Below, piece after piece: positions 45,649-53,912 of a stretch of 64,000 nucleotides of DNA. Both the position numbers and the translations under genes were made by a program. A model generated the notes under the pieces. That model was not told the DNA's origin and did not search any database. It worked only from the letters and a program-made list of their open reading frames with translations. Source of the stretch: Nocardioides insulae DSM 17944 (GTDB taxonomy: Bacteria > Actinomycetota > Actinomycetes > Propionibacteriales > Nocardioidaceae); assembly GCF_000422825.1 (NCBI RefSeq), contig NZ_AUGU01000013.1:310001-374000 (forward strand), given 5' to 3'. Numbering within the stretch: position 1 is the stretch's first letter; every line of letters begins with the position of its first letter.

Positions 45649-46986
45649 GTGGCACGGGTGGTGGTTCTGGGCGGCGGGCTAGGCGGCATGGCTGCCGCCG
45701 CCCGTCTCGCGAAGCTCAAGCACCAGGTGACCCTCGTGGAGCGAAGCGGGACCCTCGGTGGCGCCCTGCTGCCCGTACGACGTGACGGGTTCAACTGGGA
45801 GACCGTCGACCTGACCCTGCTGCCCGGCGCGCTGCGCGACCTGTTCCGCAAGTCGGGAAGGCCGTTGGAGGCCGAACTGGACCTGCGGCACCGCCCGATC
45901 CTGCGGGAGCACCGGTTCCCGGACGGCAGCGCGCTGGCCCTGCCCGGTTCCTCCCGGGCCGCACAACTCGCGGCGGCGGAAGCGCTGGGGCCCGGTCTGG
46001 GCCGCGCGTACGTCGACCACGTGGCCACCTACACCGAGGCCTGGGAGACGCTGCGCCGACACGTGTTCGAGGCGCCCGCCGCCGATCCCCTCCCCCGGGA
46101 GGTCGCCGCGGTGATGCAGTCCCGGGAGACGCTGCACCGCCGGCTGCGCCGGTCCTTCGCCGACCGGAGGCTCCGCACCGTGGCCGCTCACCCGTTCGTC
46201 CTCGACGGGCACGATCCCCGACAGGTGCCCGCCTGGGCCGGCCTGACCGGCTATCTGGAGCAACGCTTCGGAGGGTGGGTGGCCGGCGCCGACGACGCGA
46301 CCGGTCCCGGGCTCGGGACGCTGCTCGCCGACGCACTCACCCGACGACTGACGACCCGACGGGTCGAGGTCCTGACCGGCGTCGAGGCACGAGACCTGGT
46401 CACCCGCTCCGGTCGCGTGGCCGCGGTCAGCACCACCGCCGGTGATCTGGACGCGGACGCCGTCGTGGTGGCGATCGACCCGCGCCTGCTGCCGGCCCTG
46501 GCCGGCCCCCTACGACGCAGCCTGCCGGCGACGCCGCCGACCGTCCTGCACCTGGGCCTGCGCCAGGACCCGGCCGCCCGGGCCGCACTCCCCGTGCTCG
46601 AGCACGAGACCGTCCTGCACGGTGAGTCGGCCAGCTTCACGATCCGTCACGGGGGTCAGGCCCCTGCGGGTGCAACGGCATGGACCGTGCTGGTCAGGGG
46701 CAAGGTCGTCGAGGATCCCGTGGTGGCGATGGCGAGGCTCGGGGTCGACGTACGGCCGCACCTGCAGACCCGGCTCGACCTCACCCCGCGGGAACTGGTG
46801 CATCGGTGGCACGGTTCGCCCCTCGGTGTGGAGTGGCGCGGCCGCGGCACCGCGGCCGGCCGGGTCGGTCCCCGCACCCCGATCCCAGGGGTGTTCGCCG
46901 CTGGTGCCAGCGCGACCTCGGGCACCGGGCTGCCCTTCGTCGCCCTCTCGGCCGCGGTGGTCGCCCAGCTGATCGGCCCGGCCTGA
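45649..46986 (+). CDS. Phytoene-dehydrogenase-like FAD oxidoreductase
   Basis: A 445-residue flavoprotein of the CrtI/amine-oxidase fold. The N-terminus VVVLGGGLGGMAAAARLAKLKH is the FAD-binding Rossmann motif, followed by VERSGTLGGALLP; the C-terminus TPIPGVFAAGASATSGTGLPFVALSA is the second FAD-binding motif. It lies between a tRNA deacylase and metF, near a polyprenyl diphosphate synthase, so an isoprenoid or quinone-lipid substrate is possible, but the active-site part is too divergent to say. GTG 45649 chosen over a TTG three codons earlier. Confidence 0.85.
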   Translation: MARVVVLGGGLGGMAAAARLAKLKHQVTLVERSGTLGGALLPVRRDGFNWETVDLTLLPGALRDLFRKSGRPLEAELDLRHRPILREHRFPDGSALALPGSSRAAQLAAAEALGPGLGRAYVDHVATYTEAWETLRRHVFEAPAADPLPREVAAVMQSRETLHRRLRRSFADRRLRTVAAHPFVLDGHDPRQVPAWAGLTGYLEQRFGGWVAGADDATGPGLGTLLADALTRRLTTRRVEVLTGVEARDLVTRSGRVAAVSTTAGDLDADAVVVAIDPRLLPALAGPLRRSLPATPPTVLHLGLRQDPAARAALPVLEHETVLHGESASFTIRHGGQAPAGATAWTVLVRGKVVEDPVVAMARLGVDVRPHLQTRLDLTPRELVHRWHGSPLGVEWRGRGTAAGRVGPRTPIPGVFAAGASATSGTGLPFVALSAAVVAQLIGPA

Positions 46987-47007
46987 GCCCGGCTGCCAGC
47001 TGTTGGC

Positions 47008-47907
47008 TCAGACCGTGACGTTGAGCCGGCTGAAGATCTCCAGCGTCGCCTTCGACCGGTTCAGCGTGTAGAAGTGCAGACCCGGGGCCCCGCCGGCGAG
47101 GAGCTCCTCGCACAGCTCGGTGGCCACGGCGATGCCCTCGGCGCGGACCGCCGCCTTGGCCTCCGGGGTGTCGCCGGCCTTGGCGCTGAGCCTGGCCACG
47201 ACATCCTCCGGCACGGAGGTGCCGATCAGCTCGCCCTGACGGCGGATCGCGGACAGGTTGAGGATCGGCATGATGGCCGGGAGGATCGGCAGGTCGACAC
47301 CGCGATCGCGCACCCGCTCGACCAGCCCGAAGTAGTCGGCGGCACGGAAGAACATCTGGGTCACCGCGAAGGTGGCACCAGCCTTCGCCTTGGCGACGAG
47401 GACGTCGGCGTCGTGGTCGAGCGAGGCGGCCGAGGGGTGGCCCTCCGGGAAGGCCGCCACCCCGATGTCGAACCCGCCGCGGTCGCGGATCCGCTCGATC
47501 AGTTCGCGGGCGTAGGTGAAGCCGCCCTCCGTGGGGGTCCACGGTGCCCGCGGGCCCTCGGCCGGATCGCCGCGCAGAGCCATCACGTTGCGCACCCCCG
47601 CCTCGGCGTACGCATCGAGGATCTGGTCGATCTCCGTCGCCGTGTGCCCCACGCAGGTGAGGTGGGCCATCGGCAGGAGCGAGGTCTCGCGCGCGATCCG
47701 CTCGGTCACGCGGACCGTCTTGTCACGCGTGCTGCCGCCGGCGCCGTAGGTGACCGAGACGAAGGTCGGGCGGTAGGGCTCGAGCGCGGAGATGGCGTCC
47801 CACAGGACGACCTCGCCGGCGTCGTCCTTGGGCGGGAAGAACTCGAAGGAGAAGCTGCGCCCCCCTTCGGCGATGAGCTGACCGATCCCCTGCGACTCGA
47901 TTGCCAT
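47008..47907 (-). CDS. metF: Methylenetetrahydrofolate reductase
   Basis: Flavin enzyme that reduces 5,10-methylene-THF to 5-methyl-THF for methionine synthesis. The 299 residues form a TIM barrel with FSFEFFPPKDD (catalytic Glu), VSVTYGAGGSTRDKT, HLTCVGHT, NVMALRGDP and FAVTQMFF. The ATG at 47907 has TACACT 6 nt before it. It ends 21 bp from the convergent FAD oxidoreductase. Confidence 0.95.
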   Translation of the reverse strand: MAIESQGIGQLIAEGGRSFSFEFFPPKDDAGEVVLWDAISALEPYRPTFVSVTYGAGGSTRDKTVRVTERIARETSLLPMAHLTCVGHTATEIDQILDAYAEAGVRNVMALRGDPAEGPRAPWTPTEGGFTYARELIERIRDRGGFDIGVAAFPEGHPSAASLDHDADVLVAKAKAGATFAVTQMFFRAADYFGLVERVRDRGVDLPILPAIMPILNLSAIRRQGELIGTSVPEDVVARLSAKAGDTPEAKAAVRAEGIAVATELCEELLAGGAPGLHFYTLNRSKATLEIFSRLNVTV

Positions 47908-47913
47908 AGCCGC

Positions 47914-47919
47914 AGTGTA
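47914..47919 (-). promoter_or_regulatory. Probable -10 element of metF (leaderless)
   Basis: TACACT on the minus strand ends 6 nt before the metF ATG. The divergent polyprenyl synthase gene has its own -10 about 60 bp away. Confidence 0.55.
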
Positions 47920-47978
47920 GGGAGGATCGGCGGCGAAGCCGGACTCGTCCCGAGGACCAACCCTGCCGTGTCGTCTCC

Positions 47979-47984
47979 TAGGGT
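47979..47984 (+). promoter_or_regulatory. Probable -10 element of the polyprenyl synthase gene
   Basis: TAGGGT ends 6 nt before GTG 47991 with no ribosome-binding site; leaderless start predicted. Confidence 0.55.
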
Positions 47985-47990
47985 GGACGC

Positions 47991-49070
47991 GTGAGCGCGA
48001 CGCCGTGGGACGACGAGGCATTCCGGGCCAGGGTGCAGAAGGCGCTCGATGCCTTCCTCGACGAGCAGGCCGAGCGGTTGGCACCGCTCGGCGCCGACGC
48101 AGCCAGGCTGATCGCCGAGGCACGGATCTCGACCAGCGGCGGCAAGCGGCTGCGGGCGGCGTTCTGCTACTGGGGATACCGCGGCGTTCGCGGCGAGGAG
48201 CTGACCCCGGAGGAGGACGAGGCCCTCATCCGGGCGGGTGCTGCGGTCGAACTCCTCCAGGCCTCCGCCCTGGTGCACGACGACGTGATGGATGCCTCGG
48301 ACACCCGGCGGGGCCGCCCCGCCAGCCACCGGGCCTTCGAGGCGGCCCACCGCGACGCCGGCTGGCACAGCGATCCCCGGGAGTACGGCGTCGCCGCGGC
48401 CATCCTGCTCGGCGACCTGCTCCTGACCTGGGCCGACGAGCTTCTCCGCCGGGCCGGCTTCGACGCGGAGCCGACCGCGGCGGCACTGCGGATCTTCGAC
48501 GCATGCCGCAGTGAGGTGATCGCCGGGCAGTTCCTCGACGTGTCGGTGCAGGCGCGCGGCCGCGCCGACGTCGAGTCCGCGATGACGGTGCTGCGATACA
48601 AGTCGGCCAAGTACAGCGTCGAGCGGCCGTTGCACATCGGCGCCGCGCTGGCCGGCGCCGACCAGCCGACCCTCGCCACGCTGAGCGCCTTCGGGCTGCC
48701 CGTGGGTGAGGCCTTCCAGTTGCGCGATGACCAGTTGGGCGTCTTCGGCGACCCGGAGGTGACCGGCAAGCCGGCCGGTGACGACCTGGTGGAGGGCAAG
48801 CGCACGGTGCTCGTCGCGCTCACCCTCGACGCGGCCGCACCCGAGGACGCCGTCCTCCTCGATCGCGCGTTGGGCACTCCCCTCACCCCCGCGGAGGTCG
48901 AGCGGCTCCGCGGGATCATTCGCGGCAGTGGGGCCGAGCAGCAGGTCGAGTCCGTCATCGCCGAGCTCACCGGGGTCGCCGTGGCCGGCCTCGAGCGCGC
49001 GCACCTCGACGAGGGCGCCCGCGGCGTACTCCTCTCCCTGGCCCAGGCCGCAACCCAGCGCAGCCACTGA
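47991..49070 (+). CDS. Polyprenyl (geranylgeranyl-type) diphosphate synthase
   Basis: Condenses isopentenyl diphosphate units into longer prenyl chains. The 359 residues contain SGGKRLRAAFCYWGYRG, the first Asp-rich motif in VHDDVMDASDTRRGRP, GDLLLTWADELL, and the second Asp-rich motif in LRDDQLGVFGD followed by GKPAGDDLVEGKRT. The gene next to metF matches idsA2 in the M. tuberculosis order. Chain length cannot be set from sequence alone. Confidence 0.93.
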   Translation: MSATPWDDEAFRARVQKALDAFLDEQAERLAPLGADAARLIAEARISTSGGKRLRAAFCYWGYRGVRGEELTPEEDEALIRAGAAVELLQASALVHDDVMDASDTRRGRPASHRAFEAAHRDAGWHSDPREYGVAAAILLGDLLLTWADELLRRAGFDAEPTAAALRIFDACRSEVIAGQFLDVSVQARGRADVESAMTVLRYKSAKYSVERPLHIGAALAGADQPTLATLSAFGLPVGEAFQLRDDQLGVFGDPEVTGKPAGDDLVEGKRTVLVALTLDAAAPEDAVLLDRALGTPLTPAEVERLRGIIRGSGAEQQVESVIAELTGVAVAGLERAHLDEGARGVLLSLAQAATQRSH

Positions 49071-49229
49071 CCCCACGAGGGTGGAGTGACGGTCTGGTCA
49101 GGCCGCGTCGTGACGAGGCTCGGCCCGAGGCACGAGCACGGGGTCCACGAGAACGAGCACGCCAGTCCTCACCGCCTTCTCGACCGAAGATCCGCCTGCG
49201 GTGCCGGACGGCTGTGGTGAGGTGGATCC

Positions 49230-49805
49230 ATGACGTGGGAGACGCATCCGGTGACACCGGACCGCTTCGAGGACTTCGCCGAGGTGATCAACCGCACTCG
49301 CCGTCCCAACCACTGCTGGTGCCTGTCCCACCGACTGCGGCCCGTCGAGATCGAGGAGCTCGGCGGCGGCAGCCGGGAGCTGGCGATGCGTCGGCTGTGT
49401 GAGCGTGAGCATCCGCCGGGGGTGGTGACCTACCGCGACGGCGAGCCGGTGGGCTGGTGCAGCATCGGGCCCCGGTCCGAGAACACTCGGCTGGCCGGCT
49501 CCCGGCTCATCCGGCCGGTCGACGAACTACCGGTGTGGAGCATCGTGTGCGTGGTGGTGCGTAGCGGCCATCGCCGCCAAGGGGTGACCGCGCCGCTGCT
49601 CGAGGGTGCGGTGGACTACGCCGCCGCCCACGGCGCACCGGCCGTGGAGGCCTATCCGGTCGATCCTCCTGGCCGGATGGACGTGACCATGTCCTTCGTC
49701 GGCACCAGGTCGATGTTCGCGGCCGCGGGCTTCCGCGTGATCGGCACCACCGATGCCGTGGCCAGCGGGATGCCGCGGCTGATCATGCGACGAGACCTGG
49801 ACTGA
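49230..49805 (+). CDS. GNAT-family N-acetyltransferase
   Basis: A 191-residue acetyltransferase with AGGTGG 5 nt before ATG 49230. It has a Cys/Trp-containing NHCWCLSHRL N-terminal segment, VTYRDGEPVGWCSIGPR, the CoA-binding region IVCVVVRSGHRRQGVTAPLLEGAVDYA, and FVGTRSMFAAAGFRVIG. Substrate unknown. Confidence 0.88.
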   Translation: MTWETHPVTPDRFEDFAEVINRTRRPNHCWCLSHRLRPVEIEELGGGSRELAMRRLCEREHPPGVVTYRDGEPVGWCSIGPRSENTRLAGSRLIRPVDELPVWSIVCVVVRSGHRRQGVTAPLLEGAVDYAAAHGAPAVEAYPVDPPGRMDVTMSFVGTRSMFAAAGFRVIGTTDAVASGMPRLIMRRDLD

Positions 49806-50013
49806 GCCTGGAGCCACCGATCGCCGCCGTCGCGAGCATCGCCCGACGGCTGCGCCGGCAAGGCGGAGTGCCGAAGCCCGTCGAGGTGCGACAACGCCCC
49901 CGGCGCACCCGGATGGTGGCCTGCAGCAGGCGCAGGATCGGAGGGATCGAGGCTGTGTGAGGCGGCCAGGACCACCGACGTACGTTCCCTTCTGTCATCG
50001 ACCTGTCCCGGAC
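49806..50013. other. Convergent spacer
   Basis: 208 bp between the acetyltransferase and rskA stops. I see no gene and no strong hairpin, though GGTGGCCTGCAGCAGGC contains a short inverted repeat. Confidence 0.3.
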
Positions 50014-50718
50014 TCAGAGTTCGTCGGCGTCCATCGTGACCAACGGGTCGGAGGTGGGCCCGCTGGACCCCGGAGCAGGCTCCATCGTGACCTGGAGCTC
50101 CCCCTCGCCCATCGGCACCGCAGCGGCGTCCGCTCCCTCGAGTACGGCCGCCGACTCGGCGCCCTCGGGGGTGACCCACCAGACCTGGTAGACCATGCCG
50201 TCCTCCTCGGCCATCGCAGCCGTGTCGACCGCGACCATGTGCATCTCGGGTGACATCGCGACCATCAGGTCGCCCTCCGAGGTGTCCATCTCGTGCATGC
50301 GGGCGTCGGGGGCCGCCATCACCTGGGCGGCCGTCATCGGGGCGGGTTCGTCCTCGAGCAAGGGTTGGGCCAGGATCCCGCCGGTGACCGCGAGCACCAC
50401 GGCCGCGGCCGCGCCGACCGCCCAGCGCAGGGCCCGCGAGCGCCGGGAGGTAGGACGGCGCGCCGCGACCAGCGGAGGGAGCTGGGGCGTCTGCGCGGCC
50501 GCGGCCAGCACCCTCTCCCGGACCCGCTCCGGCGGACCACTGCCGAAGGACAGGTCGGCGGCCAGGGCCGCGGTCGCCTCCCGCAGCGCGGCGACCTCGT
50601 CGCGGCAGGCGGCACAGAGGCTCAGATGGCGCTCGAACTCGGCCCGCTCCTCGGGCTCGAGCGCGTCCAGGACGTACGGCCCGACCAGGGTGTGCGCCTC
50701 GGGGTTCACGCCGTTCAT
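50014..50718 (-). CDS. rskA: Anti-sigma-K factor RskA-like
   Basis: Membrane anti-sigma factor, 234 residues. The zinc-binding anti-sigma domain has H31-x3-C35-x2-C38 in HLSLCAACRDEV. One membrane helix lies at about 98-118. The outer RskA domain (119-234) carries the family segment GMVYQVWWVTPEGAE but is unusually methionine-rich: 13 Met in 116 residues, with eight between 128 and 161. The ATG overlaps the sigK stop in an ATGA. In the family the membrane protein is cut by regulated proteolysis to free SigK. Confidence 0.92.
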   Translation of the reverse strand: MNGVNPEAHTLVGPYVLDALEPEERAEFERHLSLCAACRDEVAALREATAALAADLSFGSGPPERVRERVLAAAAQTPQLPPLVAARRPTSRRSRALRWAVGAAAAVVLAVTGGILAQPLLEDEPAPMTAAQVMAAPDARMHEMDTSEGDLMVAMSPEMHMVAVDTAAMAEEDGMVYQVWWVTPEGAESAAVLEGADAAAVPMGEGELQVTMEPAPGSSGPTSDPLVTMDADEL

Positions 50719-51329
50719 CTGGCTCCCTCCTCCGCCGGTGCCTCTAGACCGCGGTGCAGGCAGTCGCGCAGTCGGATGAGCCCGTCGCGCATCCGGGTCT
50801 TGATGGTGGGCAGCGGACGTTCCAGCAGCGCCGCCACCTCGGCGTAGGTGTAGCCCTGGTAGTAGGCCAGTTCGACGGACTCACGCTGGAGCGGGGTCAG
50901 GCTGTCCAGGCAGCGGCGTACGCCGCGACGCTCCTCCGCCTCGGCCACCGCCTCGTCGGGACCGGCGGCCGGGGGTGGCTCGTGGTACGACGCGCGGCGC
51001 TCACGATCCCGGGCGGCCTGGGAGGAGCGCACCGCATCGACGGCGCGCCGGTGCGCGACGGTGAGCACCCAGGTCCGCACGCCACCGCGCCCGGGGTCGA
51101 ACCGACCCGCGTGCCGCCACACCTCGACGAAGACCTCCTGGGTGACCTCCTCGGCGAGAGCGGGGTCGCGCACCACCCGGCGACTCACCGCATGGACGGC
51201 GGTGGCCAGGGCGTCGTAGAGACGCTCGAAGGCACCGAGGTCGCCGCGGGCCACCGCGGCCATCACCGCGGCGAGCCCCTCATCGGCGCCGCGCGTCCCG
51301 TCGACGAGGCGGAGTCCGCGTCTGGGCAC
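50715..51329 (-). CDS. sigK: ECF sigma factor SigK-like
   Basis: A 204-residue extracytoplasmic-function sigma factor. Region 2 has ALAEEVTQEVFVEVWRHAGRFDP and VRTWVLTVAHRRAVDAVR; region 4 has CLDSLTPLQRESVELAYYQGYTYAEVAALLERPLPTIKTRMRDGL. GTG 51329 follows GGAGGAGAGC. It is paired with rskA and divergent from the molybdoenzyme gene, which is its likely target. Confidence 0.93.
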   Translation of the reverse strand: MPRRGLRLVDGTRGADEGLAAVMAAVARGDLGAFERLYDALATAVHAVSRRVVRDPALAEEVTQEVFVEVWRHAGRFDPGRGGVRTWVLTVAHRRAVDAVRSSQAARDRERRASYHEPPPAAGPDEAVAEAEERRGVRRCLDSLTPLQRESVELAYYQGYTYAEVAALLERPLPTIKTRMRDGLIRLRDCLHRGLEAPAEEGAR

Positions 51330-51401
51330 GCTCTCCTCCGTCCCGGTCGTGGCTCTGTCTGGATGGCTGGTCACACCGGTGGTTCGGGGCAGCCGGCCAC
51401 T

Positions 51402-51420
51402 CGGATGGGTGACCCATCCG
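51402..51420. promoter_or_regulatory. Palindrome in the sigK/molybdoenzyme divergent promoter
   Basis: CGGATGGG-TGA-CCCATCCG has perfect 8-bp arms and sits 73 bp from the sigK GTG and 28 bp from the molybdoenzyme ATG. It is placed to control either or both genes. Confidence 0.5.
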
Positions 51421-51448
51421 GAGGTGGCCTCGGCACCGAACCCCGGAT

Positions 51449-53050
51449 ATGCAACCTGCCACCTCCCATCCTGCCTCTCCTCCCTCCCGGTGGTACGCCG
51501 CCGCGGCCGGCGTCGCCGCGGGCGCCCTCGGTCTGGGGGTCGGTGAAGCGGTCGCCGGCCTTCTCGGTGCCACCTCCTCACCGGTGGTGGCTCTGGCCGA
51601 CCGGGTGATCGACCTGGCTCCGCAGCAGGTCAAGGAGCGCAGCGTGGAGGTGTTGGGCACCGCGGACAAACCGGTGCTGGTGGCTTCGGTCCTCGTCGGG
51701 ACGACGGCTCTGCTGGCGCTGGTCGGACTGCTCGGCGCCCGCAGCTACTGGCTGGGCATCGCGCTCCTGGGCGTGCTCGCCGTGGTCGATGCGGCCGCCC
51801 TGCTGGCCGACCGTTCGCCGGAGGCGACCCCCTGGGCGAGCGGCCTTGCGTGGGCGGTCGCGCTGGCGGTGACCGCGGTGGCGCTACGCGTGCTGCTGCG
51901 ACCCTGGCGTGCCTCCGCCGACGACGCCGCCCCTGTCGCGGCGCCCCCGGCGGCGACCCCGACGCTCGCCCCAGCGGAGGAGCCCGCCCCGCCCGGGTTC
52001 GACCGGCGACGCTTCCTGCTGGCGGCCTCCGCGATGACAGCGGTGGGGGTCGCCGGAACCTGGGCCGGTCAACTGCGCACCGGGCCGAGCACCGGCAGGA
52101 GCGCGGTGGTCCTGCCGACCGCAGCGGTGCCCGCGGCACCGGTGCCGAGCGGTGCCGAGCTCGGCGTCCCGGGGCTCACCCCCTATCTGACCCCGAACCC
52201 CGACTTCTATCGGATCGACATCGCCCTGCGGACGCCTCGACTCACGGTCGAGGACTATCGGCTCCGGATCCACGGCCTGGTCGATCGCCCGCTCGAGCTG
52301 AGCTACCGAGACCTGCTCGACCTCCCACTGGTGGAGCGGAGGGTCACCCTGACCTGCGTCTCCAACCCGGTGGGCGGTGAGTACGCCGGCAACGCGACCT
52401 GGCTCGGCGTACGCCTCGAGGACCTGCTCGCACGCGTCGGCGTCGATCCCGAGGCCGACGCGGTGCGCTCGGTGGGTGCCGACGGCATCACGATCGGCAC
52501 GCCCCTGGAGGCGCTCCGCGACGGGCGTGAGGCCCTTCTTGCGGTCGGCATGAACGGCGAACCGCTGCCGCTCGAGCACGGTTTCCCGGTGCGGATGGTG
52601 GTGCCGGGCCTGTACGGCTACGTCTCGGCCACCAAGTGGCTCACCGAGCTGGAGGTGACCAGGTTCGAGGACTTCTCCGCCTACTGGACCGAGCGCGGCT
52701 GGGCCGAGCAGGGGCCGATCAAGACCGCTACGCGCATCGATGTCCCGGGCGAGGGCGCCGTGCGGGCCGGACGGGTGTCGGTGGCCGGTGTCGCCTGGGC
52801 CCAGCACCGCGGCATCGACGCGGTCGAGGTGCGGGTCGACGGCGGTGCGTGGCAGGCCGCCCGGCTGGCCACCGAGGACACCGTCGACACCTGGCGGCAG
52901 TGGGTCTGGGAGTGGGATGCCGAGCCCGGCCGGCACGTGCTGGAGGCCCGGGCGGTGGATGCCACCGGCACCCCCCAGACCGGTGAGGAGGCCGGCGTGG
53001 CCCCTGACGGCGCCACCGGCTACCCCCGTCGCGAGATCGACGTCGAGTAG
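51449..53050 (+). CDS. Membrane-anchored sulfite-oxidase-family molybdoenzyme
   Basis: A 533-residue molybdopterin oxidoreductase. Residues 1-150 hold four to five membrane helices; a Pro/Ala linker (about 152-178) leads to a Tat-like segment DRRRFLLAASAMTAVG and then the extracytoplasmic catalytic domain: YRLRIHGLVDRPLELSYRDLL, molybdenum-ligand Cys303 in TLTCVSNPVGGEYAGNATW, and HGFPVRMVVPGLYGYVSATKW. A C-terminal Ig-like dimer domain follows. The substrate is unknown; sulfite, methionine sulfoxide or another S-oxide are options. Divergent from sigK. Confidence 0.9.
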   Translation: MQPATSHPASPPSRWYAAAAGVAAGALGLGVGEAVAGLLGATSSPVVALADRVIDLAPQQVKERSVEVLGTADKPVLVASVLVGTTALLALVGLLGARSYWLGIALLGVLAVVDAAALLADRSPEATPWASGLAWAVALAVTAVALRVLLRPWRASADDAAPVAAPPAATPTLAPAEEPAPPGFDRRRFLLAASAMTAVGVAGTWAGQLRTGPSTGRSAVVLPTAAVPAAPVPSGAELGVPGLTPYLTPNPDFYRIDIALRTPRLTVEDYRLRIHGLVDRPLELSYRDLLDLPLVERRVTLTCVSNPVGGEYAGNATWLGVRLEDLLARVGVDPEADAVRSVGADGITIGTPLEALRDGREALLAVGMNGEPLPLEHGFPVRMVVPGLYGYVSATKWLTELEVTRFEDFSAYWTERGWAEQGPIKTATRIDVPGEGAVRAGRVSVAGVAWAQHRGIDAVEVRVDGGAWQAARLATEDTVDTWRQWVWEWDAEPGRHVLEARAVDATGTPQTGEEAGVAPDGATGYPRREIDVE

Positions 53051-53122
53051 GCCCATCCGCGGCGTTCATCGCTCCGAACCCCCGGTGACAGCGATCGATC
53101 CACATTCGACGAAGGAGCCCTC

Positions 53123-53440
53123 ATGCGACTCTCCAGCCCCCTCACCCGCGCCGCCACCGCCCTCGCTTCGGGGGTGCTCGTGTTCGGGCTCGCCGCCTGC
53201 GGTGACGACACCGCCGACGACCCGGGCAGCGGCACCACCGAGGACAGCATGACCGAGTCCCCCATGGACGACGAGATGACCGAGTCCCCCATGGACGACG
53301 AGATGACCGAGTCCCCCATGGACGACGAGATGACCGAGTCCCCCATGGACGACGAGATGACCGAGTCCCCCATGGACGACGAGATGACCGAGTCCCCCAT
53401 GGACGACATGGACGACGAGATGGAGGACTCGCAGGGCTGA
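53123..53440 (+). CDS. Methionine-rich, acidic repeat lipoprotein
   Basis: A 105-residue lipoprotein: signal with basic start, hydrophobic run and lipobox LAAC (Cys26). The mature 80 residues are a short Asp/Gly/Thr linker and five copies of MTESPMDDE plus a sixth shortened copy ending MDDMDDE. Fourteen residues are Met (about 17%) and 34 are Asp/Glu, with no Lys, Arg or His. It begins 72 bp after the molybdoenzyme with AAGGAG 8 nt before the ATG. The make-up suggests a disordered surface tail and recalls methionine-rich oxidant-scavenging peptides; no known family is recognised. Confidence 0.85.
   Translation: MRLSSPLTRAATALASGVLVFGLAACGDDTADDPGSGTTEDSMTESPMDDEMTESPMDDEMTESPMDDEMTESPMDDEMTESPMDDEMTESPMDDMDDEMEDSQG
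53249..53419 (+). repeat. 27-bp coding tandem repeat
   Basis: Units start at 53249, 53276, 53303, 53330, 53357 and 53384 and read ATGACCGAGTCCCCCATGG then ACGACGAG; the sixth loses its last codon and is followed by an extra ATGGACGACGAG. The units are identical at the DNA level, which indicates recent expansion by slippage or recombination. Confidence 0.92.
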
Positions 53441-53474
53441 GCGGCCCGCGCAATCCGCACGGCTCGGTGAGGAG

Positions 53475-53912
53475 TCAGCCCAGATCGGGCAGGTCGGAGG
53501 CCGGTCCGTCGCCGCGCAACAGCACGCTGAAACCCCCCTGCTGCGCCCGCCGGGTGAGCAACCGGACCAGCGAGCGGAAGGCGTGCGGGTCGGCCTCGGC
53601 CAGCAGCTCCCACCCCTCCCAGAGCACGAGCAGCGGTTCTGCGATCTCACGCAGGCCGTCCCAGAGTGCGTCCAGGTTGGCACCGACGTACGCCGGAAGG
53701 TCGAGGGCGGCCTTGAACGCCGTCAGGGCGTCGGCCTTCGCGCTTCCGTGCACCTCGGAGGGGGCCGGGTCGAGCGCGACCACGGCGAATCCCCAGCCGG
53801 CCGCCTCGGCCTCGACCCGCACCAGGTCCACGGGGATGGCGCTGCGCCACACGTGGAGGCCGGGGGCGATCTCCCCGCTCAGCAGTCCGTCGAGTCCGGT
53901 CGGCCCGGTCAT
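53475..53912 (-). CDS. Barstar-family ribonuclease inhibitor
   Basis: A 145-residue barstar-like protein. The motif YVGANLDALWDGL matches the barstar helix whose two Asp residues and Trp contact barnase. An N-terminal extension of about 40 residues precedes the fold. The ATG at 53912 overlaps the stop of the RNase gene in an ATGA, so inhibitor and enzyme are made together. Confidence 0.88.
   Translation of the reverse strand: MTGPTGLDGLLSGEIAPGLHVWRSAIPVDLVRVEAEAAGWGFAVVALDPAPSEVHGSAKADALTAFKAALDLPAYVGANLDALWDGLREIAEPLLVLWEGWELLAEADPHAFRSLVRLLTRRAQQGGFSVLLRGDGPASDLPDLG

Noticed and set aside
53020-53683. Minus-strand frames with repeated SSSMGDSVI or HLVVHGGLG peptides
   Set aside because: These are the reverse complement of the 27-bp repeat of the Met-rich lipoprotein; that gene has a lipobox and a ribosome-binding site, the reverse frames have neither.
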